This document shows, in pieces, positions 18,221 through 28,188 of a stretch of DNA of 64,000 bases. The first letter of the stretch is position 1, and every line of letters starts with the position of its first letter. A program made the translations under genes and the position numbers. Source of the stretch: Actinomycetales bacterium (GTDB lineage Bacteria; Actinomycetota; Actinomycetes; S36-B12; UBA5976). The stretch is taken from contig JAIXQF010000010.1 of assembly GCA_027484085.1 (NCBI GenBank), positions 122,970-186,969 on the forward strand, read 5' to 3'. The notes under the pieces are model-generated. The model ran no database searches, was not told the DNA's origin, and was given only the letters and a program-made list of their open reading frames with translations.

Positions 18221-18275
18221 GCTCGACGATTTGAACTAAAGAGTTCGAATCGAAAACCTGAAAGGATGGCAGACC

Positions 18276-18449
18276 GTGGCCGTTCCGAAGCGTAAGACTT
18301 CACGCAGCAACACCCGTCATCGTCGTTCCGCATGGAAGGCAACTGCTGCAAACCTTGCAACCTGCGATCGTTGCCGTGCACCAAAGTTGCAGCACACTGC
18401 TTGCCCAACTTGTGGCACATACGACAAGCGCCAGGTCCTTAGCGTCTAA
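18276..18449 (+). CDS. rpmF: 50S ribosomal protein L32
   Basis: A 57-residue protein starting [20 protein letters not shown], the L32 N-terminus. Two CxxC pairs, CDRC and CPTC, bind zinc. The GTG start at 18276 is preceded by AAAGGA (18261-18266). It sits between DUF177 and rnc, the conserved YceD-RpmF-Rnc order; the rnc GTG comes 5 bp after its stop. Confidence 0.97.
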   Translation: MAVPKRKTSRSNTRHRRSAWKATAANLATCDRCRAPKLQHTACPTCGTYDKRQVLSV

Positions 18450-18454
18450 TTGCC

Positions 18455-19192
18455 GTGGCCAAGTCCACACCGCAAGAACAGCTATTTGACCGACTGGGTT
18501 TAGTTTTCGATGCCCAGTTACTCGAGTTAGCGCTCACGCACAGGTCATTCGCCTACGAGTCAGGCGGACTACCTACAAATGAGCGACTTGAGTTCTTAGG
18601 GGATTCCGTTTTAGGAGTCGTAGTCACCGACGCGCTTTATCATCGCTATCCAGATTTGCCTGAAGGCAATCTTGCCAAACTACGCTCAGCCGTTGTGAGT
18701 GCTCGCGCACTTGCAGTACAGGCCAGACGAATTGGATTGGGCGAATTTATTCGTCTTGGACGTGGCGAGGAAACTACCGGTGGGCGCGATAAGTCTTCGA
18801 TTTTGGCCGACACTTTTGAAGCCATTCTGGGCGCGGTCTATTTGGATTTAGGAATTGAAGTTTCGCGCGAACTGATTCTGCGTCTACTTGATGAACAACT
18901 TGCCGAAGCGGCTGAACTAGGCGCAGGTTTGGACTGGAAAACTTCACTGCAAGAGTTGACGGCGGAATTAGGCATTGGGGTTCCGAATTATGCGATCGAA
19001 GAATCTGGCCCGGATCACGCCAAGCGCTTTGAAGCTCAAGTTGTTTTGGCGGATAAGCATTACGGGCATGGTACTGGCAGTAATAAAAAAGAAGCAGAGC
19101 AGCAGGCTGCCGCTAGCGCTTATGCCGAATTACGAGCCATGCACGAAGTCGCAGAACAACTTGCTTTAGAAGACTCAAACAGCGTTGAGTAG
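18455..19192 (+). CDS. rnc: Ribonuclease III
   Basis: The 245-residue endonuclease has the RNase III signature [13 protein letters not shown] (42-54) with catalytic acidic residues, a second catalytic segment [14 protein letters not shown], and a C-terminal dsRNA-binding domain (about 160-230; [19 protein letters not shown]). It cuts double-stranded RNA in rRNA precursors. GTG start, 5 bp after rpmF; the mutM ATG follows 2 bp after its stop. Confidence 0.96.
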   Translation: MAKSTPQEQLFDRLGLVFDAQLLELALTHRSFAYESGGLPTNERLEFLGDSVLGVVVTDALYHRYPDLPEGNLAKLRSAVVSARALAVQARRIGLGEFIRLGRGEETTGGRDKSSILADTFEAILGAVYLDLGIEVSRELILRLLDEQLAEAAELGAGLDWKTSLQELTAELGIGVPNYAIEESGPDHAKRFEAQVVLADKHYGHGTGSNKKEAEQQAAASAYAELRAMHEVAEQLALEDSNSVE

Positions 19193-19194
19193 CA

Positions 19195-20055
19195 ATGCCT
19201 GAATTACCAGAAGTTGAAGTCGTCCGACGGGGCATCGATAAGTGGGTTACTGGTCGAACCATTGAGACCACAAAAGTTTTGCACTCAAGGGCAGTGCGCA
19301 ATCATGTTACCGGTTCTAAAGACTTCATCAAGCGACTAAATGGTCGCACAGTAACTTCAGTTAATCGCCGTGGAAAATTCATGTGGTTGAGCTTGGATGA
19401 TGACCATGCACTAGTGACGCATTTAGGAATGAGCGGCCAAGTTTTAGTCCAGCCGTTAGATGCCGACCCAGAAAAACACTTGCGAGTTCGCTGCACTTTC
19501 ACCGACGGTGGGCGAGCGATGCACTTTGTCGACCAACGAACTTTCGGTGGCATGGCACTTGAAGAAATGGTCAAAGACCATACGGGGCGATTGATTCCTG
19601 AATCAGTTCAACACATTGCGCTTGATCCACTAGATGACCAGTTCGATCCAGAAACTTTCATCACTGGAATTAGAAAAAAGAACACCCAAGTTAAGCGCGC
19701 TATCTTGGATCAGACTCTGATTAGCGGCATCGGAAACATCTACGCAGACGAAGCATTATGGCGAGCCAAGATCCATTGGGCTACGCCAACTCAGCGCCTG
19801 ACTAGAGCCCAAGCTGCAACTCTTTTGACGCATGCAACTGAGGTAATGACGCAGGCACTTAGCCAGGGCGGAACTTCGTTTGATGCGCTGTATGTAAATG
19901 TCAACGGCGAGAGTGGTTACTTCTCGCAGGAATTAAATGCCTATGGCAGAGAAGATGAACCATGTGATCGCTGTGGCAGCATCATCGTGCGTGAAGCTTT
20001 CGCTAATAGATCATCCTTTCGTTGCCCACGGTGTCAGCGCAAACCTCGATCCTGA
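19195..20055 (+). CDS. mutM: Formamidopyrimidine-DNA glycosylase
   Basis: The 286-residue base-excision repair enzyme starts [13 protein letters not shown] with the catalytic Pro2 and Glu3. It has the H2TH segment [19 protein letters not shown] and a C-terminal zinc finger (CDRC...CPRCQ). It removes 8-oxoguanine and formamidopyrimidines. It is the fourth gene of the DUF177-rpmF-rnc-mutM run, and smc follows after one inserted gene. Confidence 0.96.
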   Translation: MPELPEVEVVRRGIDKWVTGRTIETTKVLHSRAVRNHVTGSKDFIKRLNGRTVTSVNRRGKFMWLSLDDDHALVTHLGMSGQVLVQPLDADPEKHLRVRCTFTDGGRAMHFVDQRTFGGMALEEMVKDHTGRLIPESVQHIALDPLDDQFDPETFITGIRKKNTQVKRAILDQTLISGIGNIYADEALWRAKIHWATPTQRLTRAQAATLLTHATEVMTQALSQGGTSFDALYVNVNGESGYFSQELNAYGREDEPCDRCGSIIVREAFANRSSFRCPRCQRKPRS

Positions 20056-20125
20056 GAAATTTTCTTCACAAAAGCCTTTCGCGCAAATTGCGATCCTGAT
20101 TAAATAATCGGATGGAAGGCGCATC

Positions 20126-20959
20126 ATGACTTACATGCCGGTTGATGGAAAACCAGACCGCATGCATGTCGGTGCGCGTTCTCTCGATTTAAGCAAGTGG
20201 ATTGAAATCAATTCGGATTACGAATCTGATTTGGCGCAAAAGCGCGATCTACTTTCTCGCAAACACGATGAAGTTTTTGTTTCGCTGCCGCTGGGAGATT
20301 CTGGTTCTAGGGAAGTGCTTGAACTTCTCAGCGAGCACTTGCCACGGATCTTTCCAGAGCGCTGGCCTGAAGAAGTCACGGTTGATGAAAGCCTGCATCC
20401 GCTTGAAGCAGCGTCACTTTTAGTTCAGGAAGACCTATGCCTGATGAGCCAAGTTGGTAATGACTGGATTTTGTCAGCGGCTAGTTTGTGTTTTCCAAGT
20501 CGCTGGGATGTGCGAGACAAAATCGGCCAGAACTTGCTAGGCATCCATGGCCCAGTCCCGCACTATGCAGAAACGATCGGGGTGGCCACCCAGAATGTGT
20601 TCGACAAACTAACAGTTGAGCGCCCGGTCTGGCGGGTGAACTGGACGGTGATGGATAGTGGGGAGCTGCATCAGCCCACAGCAGTTCGAAGTCCTGACGC
20701 TATGGAAATCAATACCTCCAACATCGAGCAGGAACTCTACTTTCGCCGGGAACGGCAAACCTTGCGAAAACTGCCAAATTCGGGCGATATCTTGTTCACA
20801 ATTCGCACGTATTCGGACACTTTTGCTGAAGTGGTCGAACAATATCCGGATTTCCGCAAACACATTGGCACCACTATTGCTGGCTCAACTCCACAACTCG
20901 TTGACTACAAAGGTTGGGCAAACATCCTCAATGAATTGCAATCTTGGTCGCAGGCTTAG
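20126..20959 (+). CDS. DUF3445 haem-dependent oxidative N-demethylase-like protein
   Basis: The 277-residue protein has the hallmarks of DUF3445: ASLCFPSRWDVRDKIGQNL (about 119-137), GIHGPVPHY, RVNWTVMDSGELHQP and a C-terminal LYFRRERQTLRKLP...ILFTIRTY. Characterised members are the haem-binding subunit of an oxidative N-demethylase acting on dimethylamine, with a PAS-like haem fold. No partner subunit gene is near, so the substrate is unknown. It stands between mutM and smc, which are usually closer neighbours, with its own 70-bp upstream gap, so it looks like an insertion into the conserved block. Confidence 0.8.
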   Translation: MTYMPVDGKPDRMHVGARSLDLSKWIEINSDYESDLAQKRDLLSRKHDEVFVSLPLGDSGSREVLELLSEHLPRIFPERWPEEVTVDESLHPLEAASLLVQEDLCLMSQVGNDWILSAASLCFPSRWDVRDKIGQNLLGIHGPVPHYAETIGVATQNVFDKLTVERPVWRVNWTVMDSGELHQPTAVRSPDAMEINTSNIEQELYFRRERQTLRKLPNSGDILFTIRTYSDTFAEVVEQYPDFRKHIGTTIAGSTPQLVDYKGWANILNELQSWSQA

Positions 20960-21069
20960 TTTCCCTGCCCAAATCCAATGAATTCAAGGGCAAAAGATAG
21001 ACTAGGCGCAAGCAATTTAACCGCCTGTGTCCTCTTCCCCTGACCAGCGAAAATTCAAGAAAGATTCGC

Positions 21070-24000
21070 GTGTACCTGAAGAGTCTGACGATCCGCGGCT
21101 TCAAGTCGTTCGCATCTTCAACGACCCTGAATTTTGAACAAGGTATCACCGCAGTCGTTGGACCAAACGGTTCCGGTAAATCAAATGTGATTGATGCGAT
21201 TGCTTGGGTAATGGGTGAGCAAGGCGCAAAAAGTCTGCGCGGCGGAAAAATGGAAGATGTTATCTTCGCCGGCTCTTCGGGTAGAGCTCCACTTGGGCGC
21301 GCAGAAGTTTTACTAACTATCGATAACTCTGATGGCGCATTGCCAATCGATTACGCCGAAGTAACTATTTCCCGAACTATGTTCCGCAACGGTGGTTCGG
21401 AATACGCGATCAATGGAACTACTTCGCGCTTGCTAGACATTCAAGAATTGTTAAGTGACTCTGGCATTGGCCGCGAGATGCACGTGATTGTTGGTCAAGG
21501 TCAACTCCGCGATATCTTGCTGGCAACTCCAGAGCAACGTAGAGGTTACATCGAAGAAGCAGCTGGCGTACTTAAGCACCGCAAGCGTAAAGAAAAAGCA
21601 ATTCGCAAACTCGAAGCTATGGAAGTCAACCTCACTCGCGTTGAGGACTTAACCAATGAACTTCGTCGCCAACTTAAGCCGCTGGGTCGCCAGGCTGAAG
21701 TTGCAAGGCGGGCAAATGTTATTCAGTCCGATGTTCGCGACTCCAGACTGCGCCTTCTTGCCGATGACTTAACTCAAATGAAGTCTGCACTAGAAGCCGA
21801 AATTGCAGATGAAACTGCATTGCGCGAACGCCGTAGCGAAGTTGAAAGCGAACTAACTGCGGCCAAAGCACGCGAAGCAATTTTGGATGCTGCTATCGCA
21901 GAATCTGCTCCGCAAGTTGATAGAGCGCAAAATACTTTTTATGCATTGGGAGCTCAGCAAGAACGCTTACGCTCAACAATGGCGCTTGCGAAAGAGCGAG
22001 TCCGTTTAGGTGAGACCGAAGAAGAAGAAGTTCAGCGCGGCCGCGATCCTGAAGAAATCGATCGTGAAGCTCATGCCCTTCGAGTCCAAGAAGCTGAACT
22101 AGCTAGCCAAGTAGATGCAGACCGGTTGGCACTTAATGCGGCAATCAGTGAACGAACCTCGGCCGAAGCTGCCTTGGCTGCCGAAGACGCAAGGTTGCAC
22201 GCTGCAACGCGCGCAGTAGCCGACAGACGTGAAGGCCTAGCCCGAATAGCCGGACAAGTAGCGGCAGCAAAATCTCGCTTAGATGCTCGCTCAGCTGAAA
22301 TTCAGCGCCTGGAAGAACGTCTGGCTGAAGCGCGAGAGCGCGCAGATCAAGCTGCTCAAGAATTCACTGCACTGGAAAGCCAAGTGGCTGGCATGGATGC
22401 GGGCGAACTCGGCTTAGACAGCGAGCATGATGAGGCTTCGAATGCCTTGGCTGAAGCGGAAAAAGAATTAGAGGCAGCCAAGCTTGAAGAGCAAGAAGCC
22501 GAGCGGGAACGCGCTGGCGCTATCGCGCGCCTGGAGGCTCTCGAACAAGGTATGGCACGACGTGATGGTGGCGCAGCAATTCTGGCGGCCACAGACACGA
22601 TGTCAGGAATTCTTGGTTCCGTTGCTGCTTTGATGCAGATTGAAACTGGCTGGGAATCCGCAATTGCTGCGGCACTTGGGTCAGCAGCAGACGCTATTGC
22701 AGTTTCTTCGACCGATGCTGCTGAAAACGCAGTGCGAATGTTGCGCCGTGATGATGCCGGTCGCGCTGCACTTGTCGTTGTTGGTCAAAGTTCCAGTGAT
22801 CAAAGTCAGTGGCCATCTCTTGCTAGTGGTCAGCGATATGCAGTTGACCTAATTACTTGCAACACTGAATTACGTTCGACACTGGCTGGAATTTTGCAGC
22901 GAGTAGTTGTGACTAACTCTCTTGAAGAAGCCCGCCAAGTAGTAAATTCAAATCAGAGTCTTCGCGCAGTAACTCGCGATGGAGATTTAGTTGGACATGG
23001 CTTCGTCCAGGGTGGTTCACAAGGCACCCAGAGTTTGGTTGAAATCCAGGCCGCCGTTGATGAAGCTCGCCTTAAGTTGGAAGCATCTGCACATCGTGTT
23101 GATCGCGCAAAATTCGCAGTCGTCGGAGCCACCCAAGCGCAAGACGCTGCACTGGTCTTGGTTAGCAATTCCCTAGAGCGCCTGCACGAATCTGATGCCA
23201 GCATGGCTGCAATTGCAGTTCAGCTTGGCAGTTTGCAGTCTGTAGTTCGAAGCGCAACCGGGGAAGCCGATCGTGTTGCCGCCGCGATTGCTTCAGCAAA
23301 CAAGGCTCGCGAAGATGATCTGCGCAGCGTTCAAGAATTAGAAGCCCGTTTTTCGGCTGCTGAAAATGATCAAATCTCTGATTCTGAGTTAAGCGAAGAA
23401 AACCGTGACTTGTTAGTCCAAACTCTTGAAGAAGTGCGCCAAAGCGAACTTAATGTGCGGCTAACAGTTCGCACTGGCGAAGAGCGAGTGCGTGCCCTTG
23501 GTACTCAGGCTGAGCAACTGGAGCACGCGGCAAACCTGGAACGCACCTCCAGAGCCCGAGCAATTGAATTGCGAGAACGCCGCCGCCGCGAAGCCCAAGT
23601 CGCTAAAGCCGTTGTTGTCGCTTCCGAAACTGCGCTTGAACTCTTGACCCAATCCGTTGCCTTGGCTCAGTTTGAAAGAGAGCAAGCAGTTGCGACTCGC
23701 CAAACTGAAGAGGCAGAAGTTCGAAAGATCCGCGAGCGAATCCGCGAGCTAACTGCTGAACTCGAAATTCTTACTGATTCGGTGCACCGTGATGAAGTTG
23801 CTCGCGCAGAGCAGCGCCTTCGTATCGAGGCGATGGAAAACAAGTCGATCGAAGATTATGGCGTTGGACCAGATGAACTTCTTGCTGAATACGGCCCAGA
23901 TGTTTTGGTTCCACCATCACCGCCTGCACCAGGTGATGAAGTTAACCCAGATGATCCTGAACCAGAGCCATATCCATACGTGCGCACCCAGCAAGAATCT

Positions 24001-24684
24001 CGCTTGGCTGCAGCGGAACGTTCGTTGGCACTGCTTGGAAAAGTTAACCCGCTTGCGCTTGAAGAATTCTCTGCTTTGGAAGAACGTCACAAGTTCCTTG
24101 GTGAGCAGCTCGAGGATCTTCGTAAGTCACGCAATGACTTGATGAGCGTTATTCGCGACGTTGATGCTCGTGTTCAAGAAGTATTCTCACAGGCCTACGA
24201 AGACACATCGCGGGAATTCATGTCAGTGTTCTCGCGCTTGTTCCCAGGTGGTGAAGCTCGCATGATCCTTACAGAGCCAAACGACTTACTAAATTCAGGT
24301 GTGGAAATTGAAGCCCGCCCACCAGGCAAAACCTACAAGCGCTTGTCATTGCTATCTGGTGGTGAGCAATCCTTAACGGCAGTTGCTTTCTTGGTCGCAT
24401 TATTCAAGTCTCGTCCAAGTCCGTTCTACATCCTCGATGAAGTTGAAGCCGCCCTCGATGATGTAAACCTTGGCAGATTGCTCGAGATCTTGGCCGAACT
24501 GCGCGAGAACTCCCAGCTTTTGATCATTACTCACCAGAAGCGCACTATGGAAATTGCAGATGCACTTTATGGCGTATCTATGCGAGGCGACGGTGTCACT
24601 CAAGTTATTAGTCAGCGCATCACACATGATGATCATGACAATCCAGAGCAGCGTGCCGATGCTCAAATGGCAAATAATTCCTAA
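21070..24684 (+). CDS. smc: Chromosome segregation protein SMC
   Basis: The 1204-residue protein has an N-terminal Walker A GPNGSGKSN (31-39), two long coiled-coil arms rich in Ala/Glu/Arg (about 170-500 and 680-930), a central hinge with MSGILGSVAALMQIE near its start (about 515-660), an acidic/proline insertion near 965, the ABC signature LSGGEQSLTAVAF and Walker B FYILDEVEAALDD. It forms the condensin-like ring that organises and segregates the chromosome. Start GTG 21070 is fixed by the conserved MYLKSLTIRGFKSFA. ftsY follows 16 bp later, a common actinobacterial order. Confidence 0.97.
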   Translation: MYLKSLTIRGFKSFASSTTLNFEQGITAVVGPNGSGKSNVIDAIAWVMGEQGAKSLRGGKMEDVIFAGSSGRAPLGRAEVLLTIDNSDGALPIDYAEVTISRTMFRNGGSEYAINGTTSRLLDIQELLSDSGIGREMHVIVGQGQLRDILLATPEQRRGYIEEAAGVLKHRKRKEKAIRKLEAMEVNLTRVEDLTNELRRQLKPLGRQAEVARRANVIQSDVRDSRLRLLADDLTQMKSALEAEIADETALRERRSEVESELTAAKAREAILDAAIAESAPQVDRAQNTFYALGAQQERLRSTMALAKERVRLGETEEEEVQRGRDPEEIDREAHALRVQEAELASQVDADRLALNAAISERTSAEAALAAEDARLHAATRAVADRREGLARIAGQVAAAKSRLDARSAEIQRLEERLAEARERADQAAQEFTALESQVAGMDAGELGLDSEHDEASNALAEAEKELEAAKLEEQEAERERAGAIARLEALEQGMARRDGGAAILAATDTMSGILGSVAALMQIETGWESAIAAALGSAADAIAVSSTDAAENAVRMLRRDDAGRAALVVVGQSSSDQSQWPSLASGQRYAVDLITCNTELRSTLAGILQRVVVTNSLEEARQVVNSNQSLRAVTRDGDLVGHGFVQGGSQGTQSLVEIQAAVDEARLKLEASAHRVDRAKFAVVGATQAQDAALVLVSNSLERLHESDASMAAIAVQLGSLQSVVRSATGEADRVAAAIASANKAREDDLRSVQELEARFSAAENDQISDSELSEENRDLLVQTLEEVRQSELNVRLTVRTGEERVRALGTQAEQLEHAANLERTSRARAIELRERRRREAQVAKAVVVASETALELLTQSVALAQFEREQAVATRQTEEAEVRKIRERIRELTAELEILTDSVHRDEVARAEQRLRIEAMENKSIEDYGVGPDELLAEYGPDVLVPPSPPAPGDEVNPDDPEPEPYPYVRTQQESRLAAAERSLALLGKVNPLALEEFSALEERHKFLGEQLEDLRKSRNDLMSVIRDVDARVQEVFSQAYEDTSREFMSVFSRLFPGGEARMILTEPNDLLNSGVEIEARPPGKTYKRLSLLSGGEQSLTAVAFLVALFKSRPSPFYILDEVEAALDDVNLGRLLEILAELRENSQLLIITHQKRTMEIADALYGVSMRGDGVTQVISQRITHDDHDNPEQRADAQMANNS

Positions 24685-24700
24685 TCAAAAGGACTAATCG

Positions 24701-25870
24701 ATGATTGATTCTTCATTGGTCATATTTCTGGCCGTTGCCGCGGTATTAGTAATTGCAATTACGGCGTTAGCGCTTTCCAAGAAATCAAGGGGCAAGGTGC
24801 AGTCTGCTGCTCCAGTTGTTCCGGCTAAAGCTCCTGAGGCACCAATCCAAACCTCCCAGCCAGAGGTTGAATTAGCCGAAGTAAGCGATGTAACAGAAGC
24901 CGAAATTCTTGGCACCGTTGAGTCCAAGTCAATTCCAGTGGATGTTCCAGAATCCATGGAAGGGCGAAAAGTAAAGTTACGCGAACGTCTTGGCAGATCT
25001 CAGGGATCACTTGGTCAGGCATTCCGACAAACTTTCGCCAACTCAACCATTGGCGAAGCTGCTTGGCAGGATCTTGAAGACACTTTGATCATGGCGGACT
25101 TGGGTGTCAGTGCCGCAACAGGAATCGTCGAATCCCTAAAGAACGCTGTAAAGAAATCCGGTGCGAGCTCAGCCGATGAATTGCAGGAAATTGCTAAATC
25201 TGAATTGATCAAATTAGTTGATGGTGGGTTTGATCGAACCCTTCACATTGATCGCCATTCGGATCGACCAGCAGTCGTTTTAACGGTCGGCGTGAACGGA
25301 ACTGGAAAAACAACTACAACGGGCAAGCTGGCTCGAATGCTTTCATCGCAAGATAAAGATGTTTTGCTTGGTGCTGCAGATACCTTCCGTGCTGCCGCCG
25401 CTGAACAATTAACTACTTGGGGAGATCGCGTTGGAGTTCCCGTAGTTAGGGGAGCAGAAGGCAGCGACCCAGCAGCGGTTGCCTTTGAATCAGTCACTGC
25501 CGGACTCGAGCAAGAAGTAGATGTCGTATTGATCGATACCGCCGGTCGCCTACACACCAAACAAGGTTTGATGGATGAACTCGGCAAGGTTTATCGCGTT
25601 GCTGGAAAACTTGGCGCAATCGATGAAGTGCTCTTAGTTATTGATGCAACAACTGGTCAAAACGGTTTGATGCAGGCCAAAGTGTTTAGCGAAGTAGTTC
25701 CAGTTACCGGCGTAGTTCTAAGTAAGTTAGATGGAACTGCCAAAGGTGGAATCATTGTGGCAATTCAAGAATCTTTAGGTGTTCCGGTGAAGCTGGTAGG
25801 CCTGGGTGAAGGCCCAGATGATTTGGCGCCATTCGATGCTGCTGATTTCGTTACTGGACTACTTGGTTAA
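24701..25870 (+). CDS. ftsY: Signal recognition particle receptor FtsY
   Basis: The 389-residue SRP GTPase starts with a transmembrane helix (about residues 6-26), typical of actinobacterial FtsY, then an acidic linker (about 30-90). The N domain follows and then the G domain: G1 GVNGTGKTTTTGK (197-209), G3 DTAGRL and G4-like SKLDGTAKGG. It docks ribosome-SRP complexes at the membrane. It is 16 bp after smc and ends at a weak terminator. Its partner ffh lies 12.7 kb downstream. Confidence 0.96.
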   Translation: MIDSSLVIFLAVAAVLVIAITALALSKKSRGKVQSAAPVVPAKAPEAPIQTSQPEVELAEVSDVTEAEILGTVESKSIPVDVPESMEGRKVKLRERLGRSQGSLGQAFRQTFANSTIGEAAWQDLEDTLIMADLGVSAATGIVESLKNAVKKSGASSADELQEIAKSELIKLVDGGFDRTLHIDRHSDRPAVVLTVGVNGTGKTTTTGKLARMLSSQDKDVLLGAADTFRAAAAEQLTTWGDRVGVPVVRGAEGSDPAAVAFESVTAGLEQEVDVVLIDTAGRLHTKQGLMDELGKVYRVAGKLGAIDEVLLVIDATTGQNGLMQAKVFSEVVPVTGVVLSKLDGTAKGGIIVAIQESLGVPVKLVGLGEGPDDLAPFDAADFVTGLLG

Positions 25871-25884
25871 CTTTCGAGCCTTCC

Positions 25885-25908
25885 AAGACCCATTTAATTC
25901 GGGTTTTT
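25885..25908 (+). terminator. Weak rho-independent terminator after ftsY
   Basis: A 6-bp stem AGACCC / GGGTTT with one G-T pair and a 9-nt AT-rich loop, ending in TTTTT, 15 bp after the ftsY stop. It probably closes the smc-ftsY transcript. Confidence 0.55.
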
Positions 25909-26004
25909 CAATTAAATCTTTACAAAATTTAGCGATTTGCCTTGCGTGCCCTAATTCGACCCCAATAATCTGGACCAAATTTGGTGTTCTTTTTGGGAGT
26001 CAAA

Positions 26005-27696
26005 ATGAGTTTTCGCAAAATCTTAGCTGTGGCTACATCCGCGTTCTTAATCTTTGGAGTAAGCGCGTTGCCGGCCCAAGCTGCTGGCGTCAGGTACCAA
26101 GTGGCCGGAAAGATAACCGGCGCTAAGGGCAAAACTGTTCTATTGATCGCCAATACTGGAAAAGTATTAGGTGCTCAGTCAATTACAAAGTCCCCAGCGA
26201 CACTGGCGATCACATCGAATTCAAGAACCTCAAACTTAAGTGGAGCCTCACTTCAACTTGTAACAACTAGCGGTGGCGACTACTACGGACCTGTCGTCCT
26301 TGGTTGGAGCTCATCAACCAAGGTATACACCCAATTCGGAACGAGCCCGACAAGTAAAGGCAAGTACACAGTCGGGGATTTAACAGTCAAAGGCATTACG
26401 ACGCTTCAGGGTTACGCAAAGGCCGCCAAGAGTTTGTCGGCTACAAAGAAGCAAGTAAAGAGCAACGTAATTAAAGCGGTTAATTACAAACCACTTGGCG
26501 TTGGTACGTATGGAAAAGCCCCTGGTGGCACAAATGCTCAATTCTTCATGTCTAATCTTAGGAACTTGAACGGAACCTCACTCATTGGCGACTTTGATAT
26601 TCGCAACGCCATCGCTGAAGATCAAAAGTTTGATGGAGGAGATGCAGACGGTGATGGTCTACCAAATACCTTCGACGTTAACGATGATGGTGACGGAAAG
26701 CTGGATCAGGCAGAAGCCCAGAACCAGCAGATTGCGCCAACTCCTCAGCTACTACAAGCAAATTGTGAAGCTCAGGCATCATTTAACATTTTCACAAACT
26801 TCAAATCCACTGCTCAAAACTTTGCAGGAAATTTGAATTACTACGGAACTGGTGAGTTTCAGGCTACTAACGCAAAAATTTCAAATGCTTTATCGAACAT
26901 TATGTCGATCGTAATTCAGCCAATCAGAACAGTTTGTGGTTCAAACGTAGTTAAGTCAGAGTTCAAGGGCGTTGGTAGCTTGCTGTATGCGCCTTCAAGT
27001 TACGTAAACATAACTTCTGTATCAACAGGCCCAGGAACTACCGGTGACTATCAATGGACTGTTGGAAATGGAAAAATCAACAACACAGCAGTTGCTGGAT
27101 TAGCCCCATTTACCTTTACTTCTCCAAAGCAGATTTCAGGACAAGATGTCTTGATGCAACGGGTTACCACTGCAGATGGCAAGGTTTATGAATTCGTGGG
27201 AACGATGGGGTTTGTGTTTGTTACACATCCTGTTCCATTGCGATTTAGTACCGATGATGGCAGCACCTGGAGCAACGTTTCATTCAACGGAGATTCTGCC
27301 ACCTACGGGACTGCAGGAAAGATCCCACTGGAAAGTACTACTAAATTGATTGTGGAGTTTGCAGTTCCGCAACGATTGGCCATTGACGGTGAGGCCGGAG
27401 CTTACTGGGATCTTGGAAACATGACTTACTCGCCAGATGCACCAAATGCATTTGGCGGGGGCAGCGGCCCCGGTAAGTGTGACAATCAATCGGCAACAGA
27501 CACAGCACCTGACTCGGTGGTGGGCGCATCAGCGAGAGTTTTCCGGCTTGGTTTCACACTTGGCACTTGCTTCCAGAGCAGGTCAAAGGCCTGGGGAACA
27601 CCCGGTCAAGACTTACAGGGCGGTGTTGATATCCAGGTTGTTCCATTTGGAGGCGGCGGAAACTCAGCCCAGAAGTTGGGTATCTCTGCAATGTAA
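26005..27696 (+). CDS. Secreted protein with calcium-binding-type repeat, unknown function
   Basis: I do not recognise the family. Start ATG 26005 follows GGGAG (25995-25999) and gives a 563-residue protein with a clear Sec signal peptide ending PAQA-A near residue 26. At about 213-237 there is a run of aspartates, DADGDGLPNTFDVNDDGDGK, of the thrombospondin type 3 / EF-hand-like kind that binds calcium. The rest is Gly/Ser/Thr/Asn-rich with predicted beta character and a few cysteines. No transmembrane anchor or sortase motif is visible, so it is probably released or wall-attached. It follows ftsY but has its own 134-bp upstream region, and a long hairpin separates it from the next gene. Confidence 0.75.
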   Translation: MSFRKILAVATSAFLIFGVSALPAQAAGVRYQVAGKITGAKGKTVLLIANTGKVLGAQSITKSPATLAITSNSRTSNLSGASLQLVTTSGGDYYGPVVLGWSSSTKVYTQFGTSPTSKGKYTVGDLTVKGITTLQGYAKAAKSLSATKKQVKSNVIKAVNYKPLGVGTYGKAPGGTNAQFFMSNLRNLNGTSLIGDFDIRNAIAEDQKFDGGDADGDGLPNTFDVNDDGDGKLDQAEAQNQQIAPTPQLLQANCEAQASFNIFTNFKSTAQNFAGNLNYYGTGEFQATNAKISNALSNIMSIVIQPIRTVCGSNVVKSEFKGVGSLLYAPSSYVNITSVSTGPGTTGDYQWTVGNGKINNTAVAGLAPFTFTSPKQISGQDVLMQRVTTADGKVYEFVGTMGFVFVTHPVPLRFSTDDGSTWSNVSFNGDSATYGTAGKIPLESTTKLIVEFAVPQRLAIDGEAGAYWDLGNMTYSPDAPNAFGGGSGPGKCDNQSATDTAPDSVVGASARVFRLGFTLGTCFQSRSKAWGTPGQDLQGGVDIQVVPFGGGGNSAQKLGISAM

Positions 27697-27702
27697 TTGG
27701 GT

Positions 27703-27746
27703 ACACATAGAACAGGTTGCTCGTTTGAGCGACCTGTTCTATGTGT
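27703..27746. terminator. Long hairpin between convergent genes
   Basis: ACACATAGAACAGGT (27703-27717) pairs perfectly with 27732-27746. The stem continues inward through one T-G pair and GCTC/GAGC to a GTTT loop, about 20 bp in all. There is no T tract on either side, so it may act as a bidirectional terminator or a 3'-end stabiliser for the secreted protein mRNA and the lipoprotein mRNA. Confidence 0.65.
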
Positions 27747-27751
27747 GAAAC

Positions 27752-28114
27752 TCAGCCAATCCAAGTTTTTGTAACAATCCCATTGTCAATCTCGAGATTG
27801 ATTCGGGAAATACTGTAATCCTCAGTAATGGCGTAGGTGGAATCATCTCTGCGAACCACTCGCGCGGTTAGCTGTTCGCTGCTGATTCCCTCGATAGTTT
27901 GAATAGCTAGTTCTTCCGTCATTCCAATCACTTCACTTGCCACTGCTAAAGCAATTGCCGAAGGCTTGGTTGGAAAATCTGAAAATGAAGCACTTGGCGA
28001 GGGATTGGTGCTTGAGGTAACTGCATCATCTGGGCTATCGGAGCTGCAACCCGTCAGTAACAAACCGGAAAACACGAACCCTGAGACGATCGCACCAATA
28101 AATGTTGTTTTCAT
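27752..28114 (-). CDS. Small lipoprotein with I78-type protease-inhibitor-like domain
   Basis: The 120-residue protein has a lipoprotein signal peptide with lipobox LLTGC (Cys about 23), then a Ser/Pro/Asp linker. The C-terminal part (about 55-120) follows the pattern of peptidase inhibitor I78: MTEELAIQTIEG...LTARVVRRDD...YSISRINLEIDNGIVTKTWIG, with the family's conserved arginine-asparagine segment before the final strand. I78 members inhibit serine proteases outside the cytoplasm. Assignment is by pattern and moderate. It is convergent with the secreted protein and divergent from the amidase (74 bp between starts). Confidence 0.65.
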   Translation of the reverse strand: MKTTFIGAIVSGFVFSGLLLTGCSSDSPDDAVTSSTNPSPSASFSDFPTKPSAIALAVASEVIGMTEELAIQTIEGISSEQLTARVVRRDDSTYAITEDYSISRINLEIDNGIVTKTWIG

Positions 28115-28188
28115 ATTTCCATTATGCCTACATTTGCTGCGCTCAATCTTGCACTAAAGTCAAAGGCAAATACCTACTGGAGTGATTT

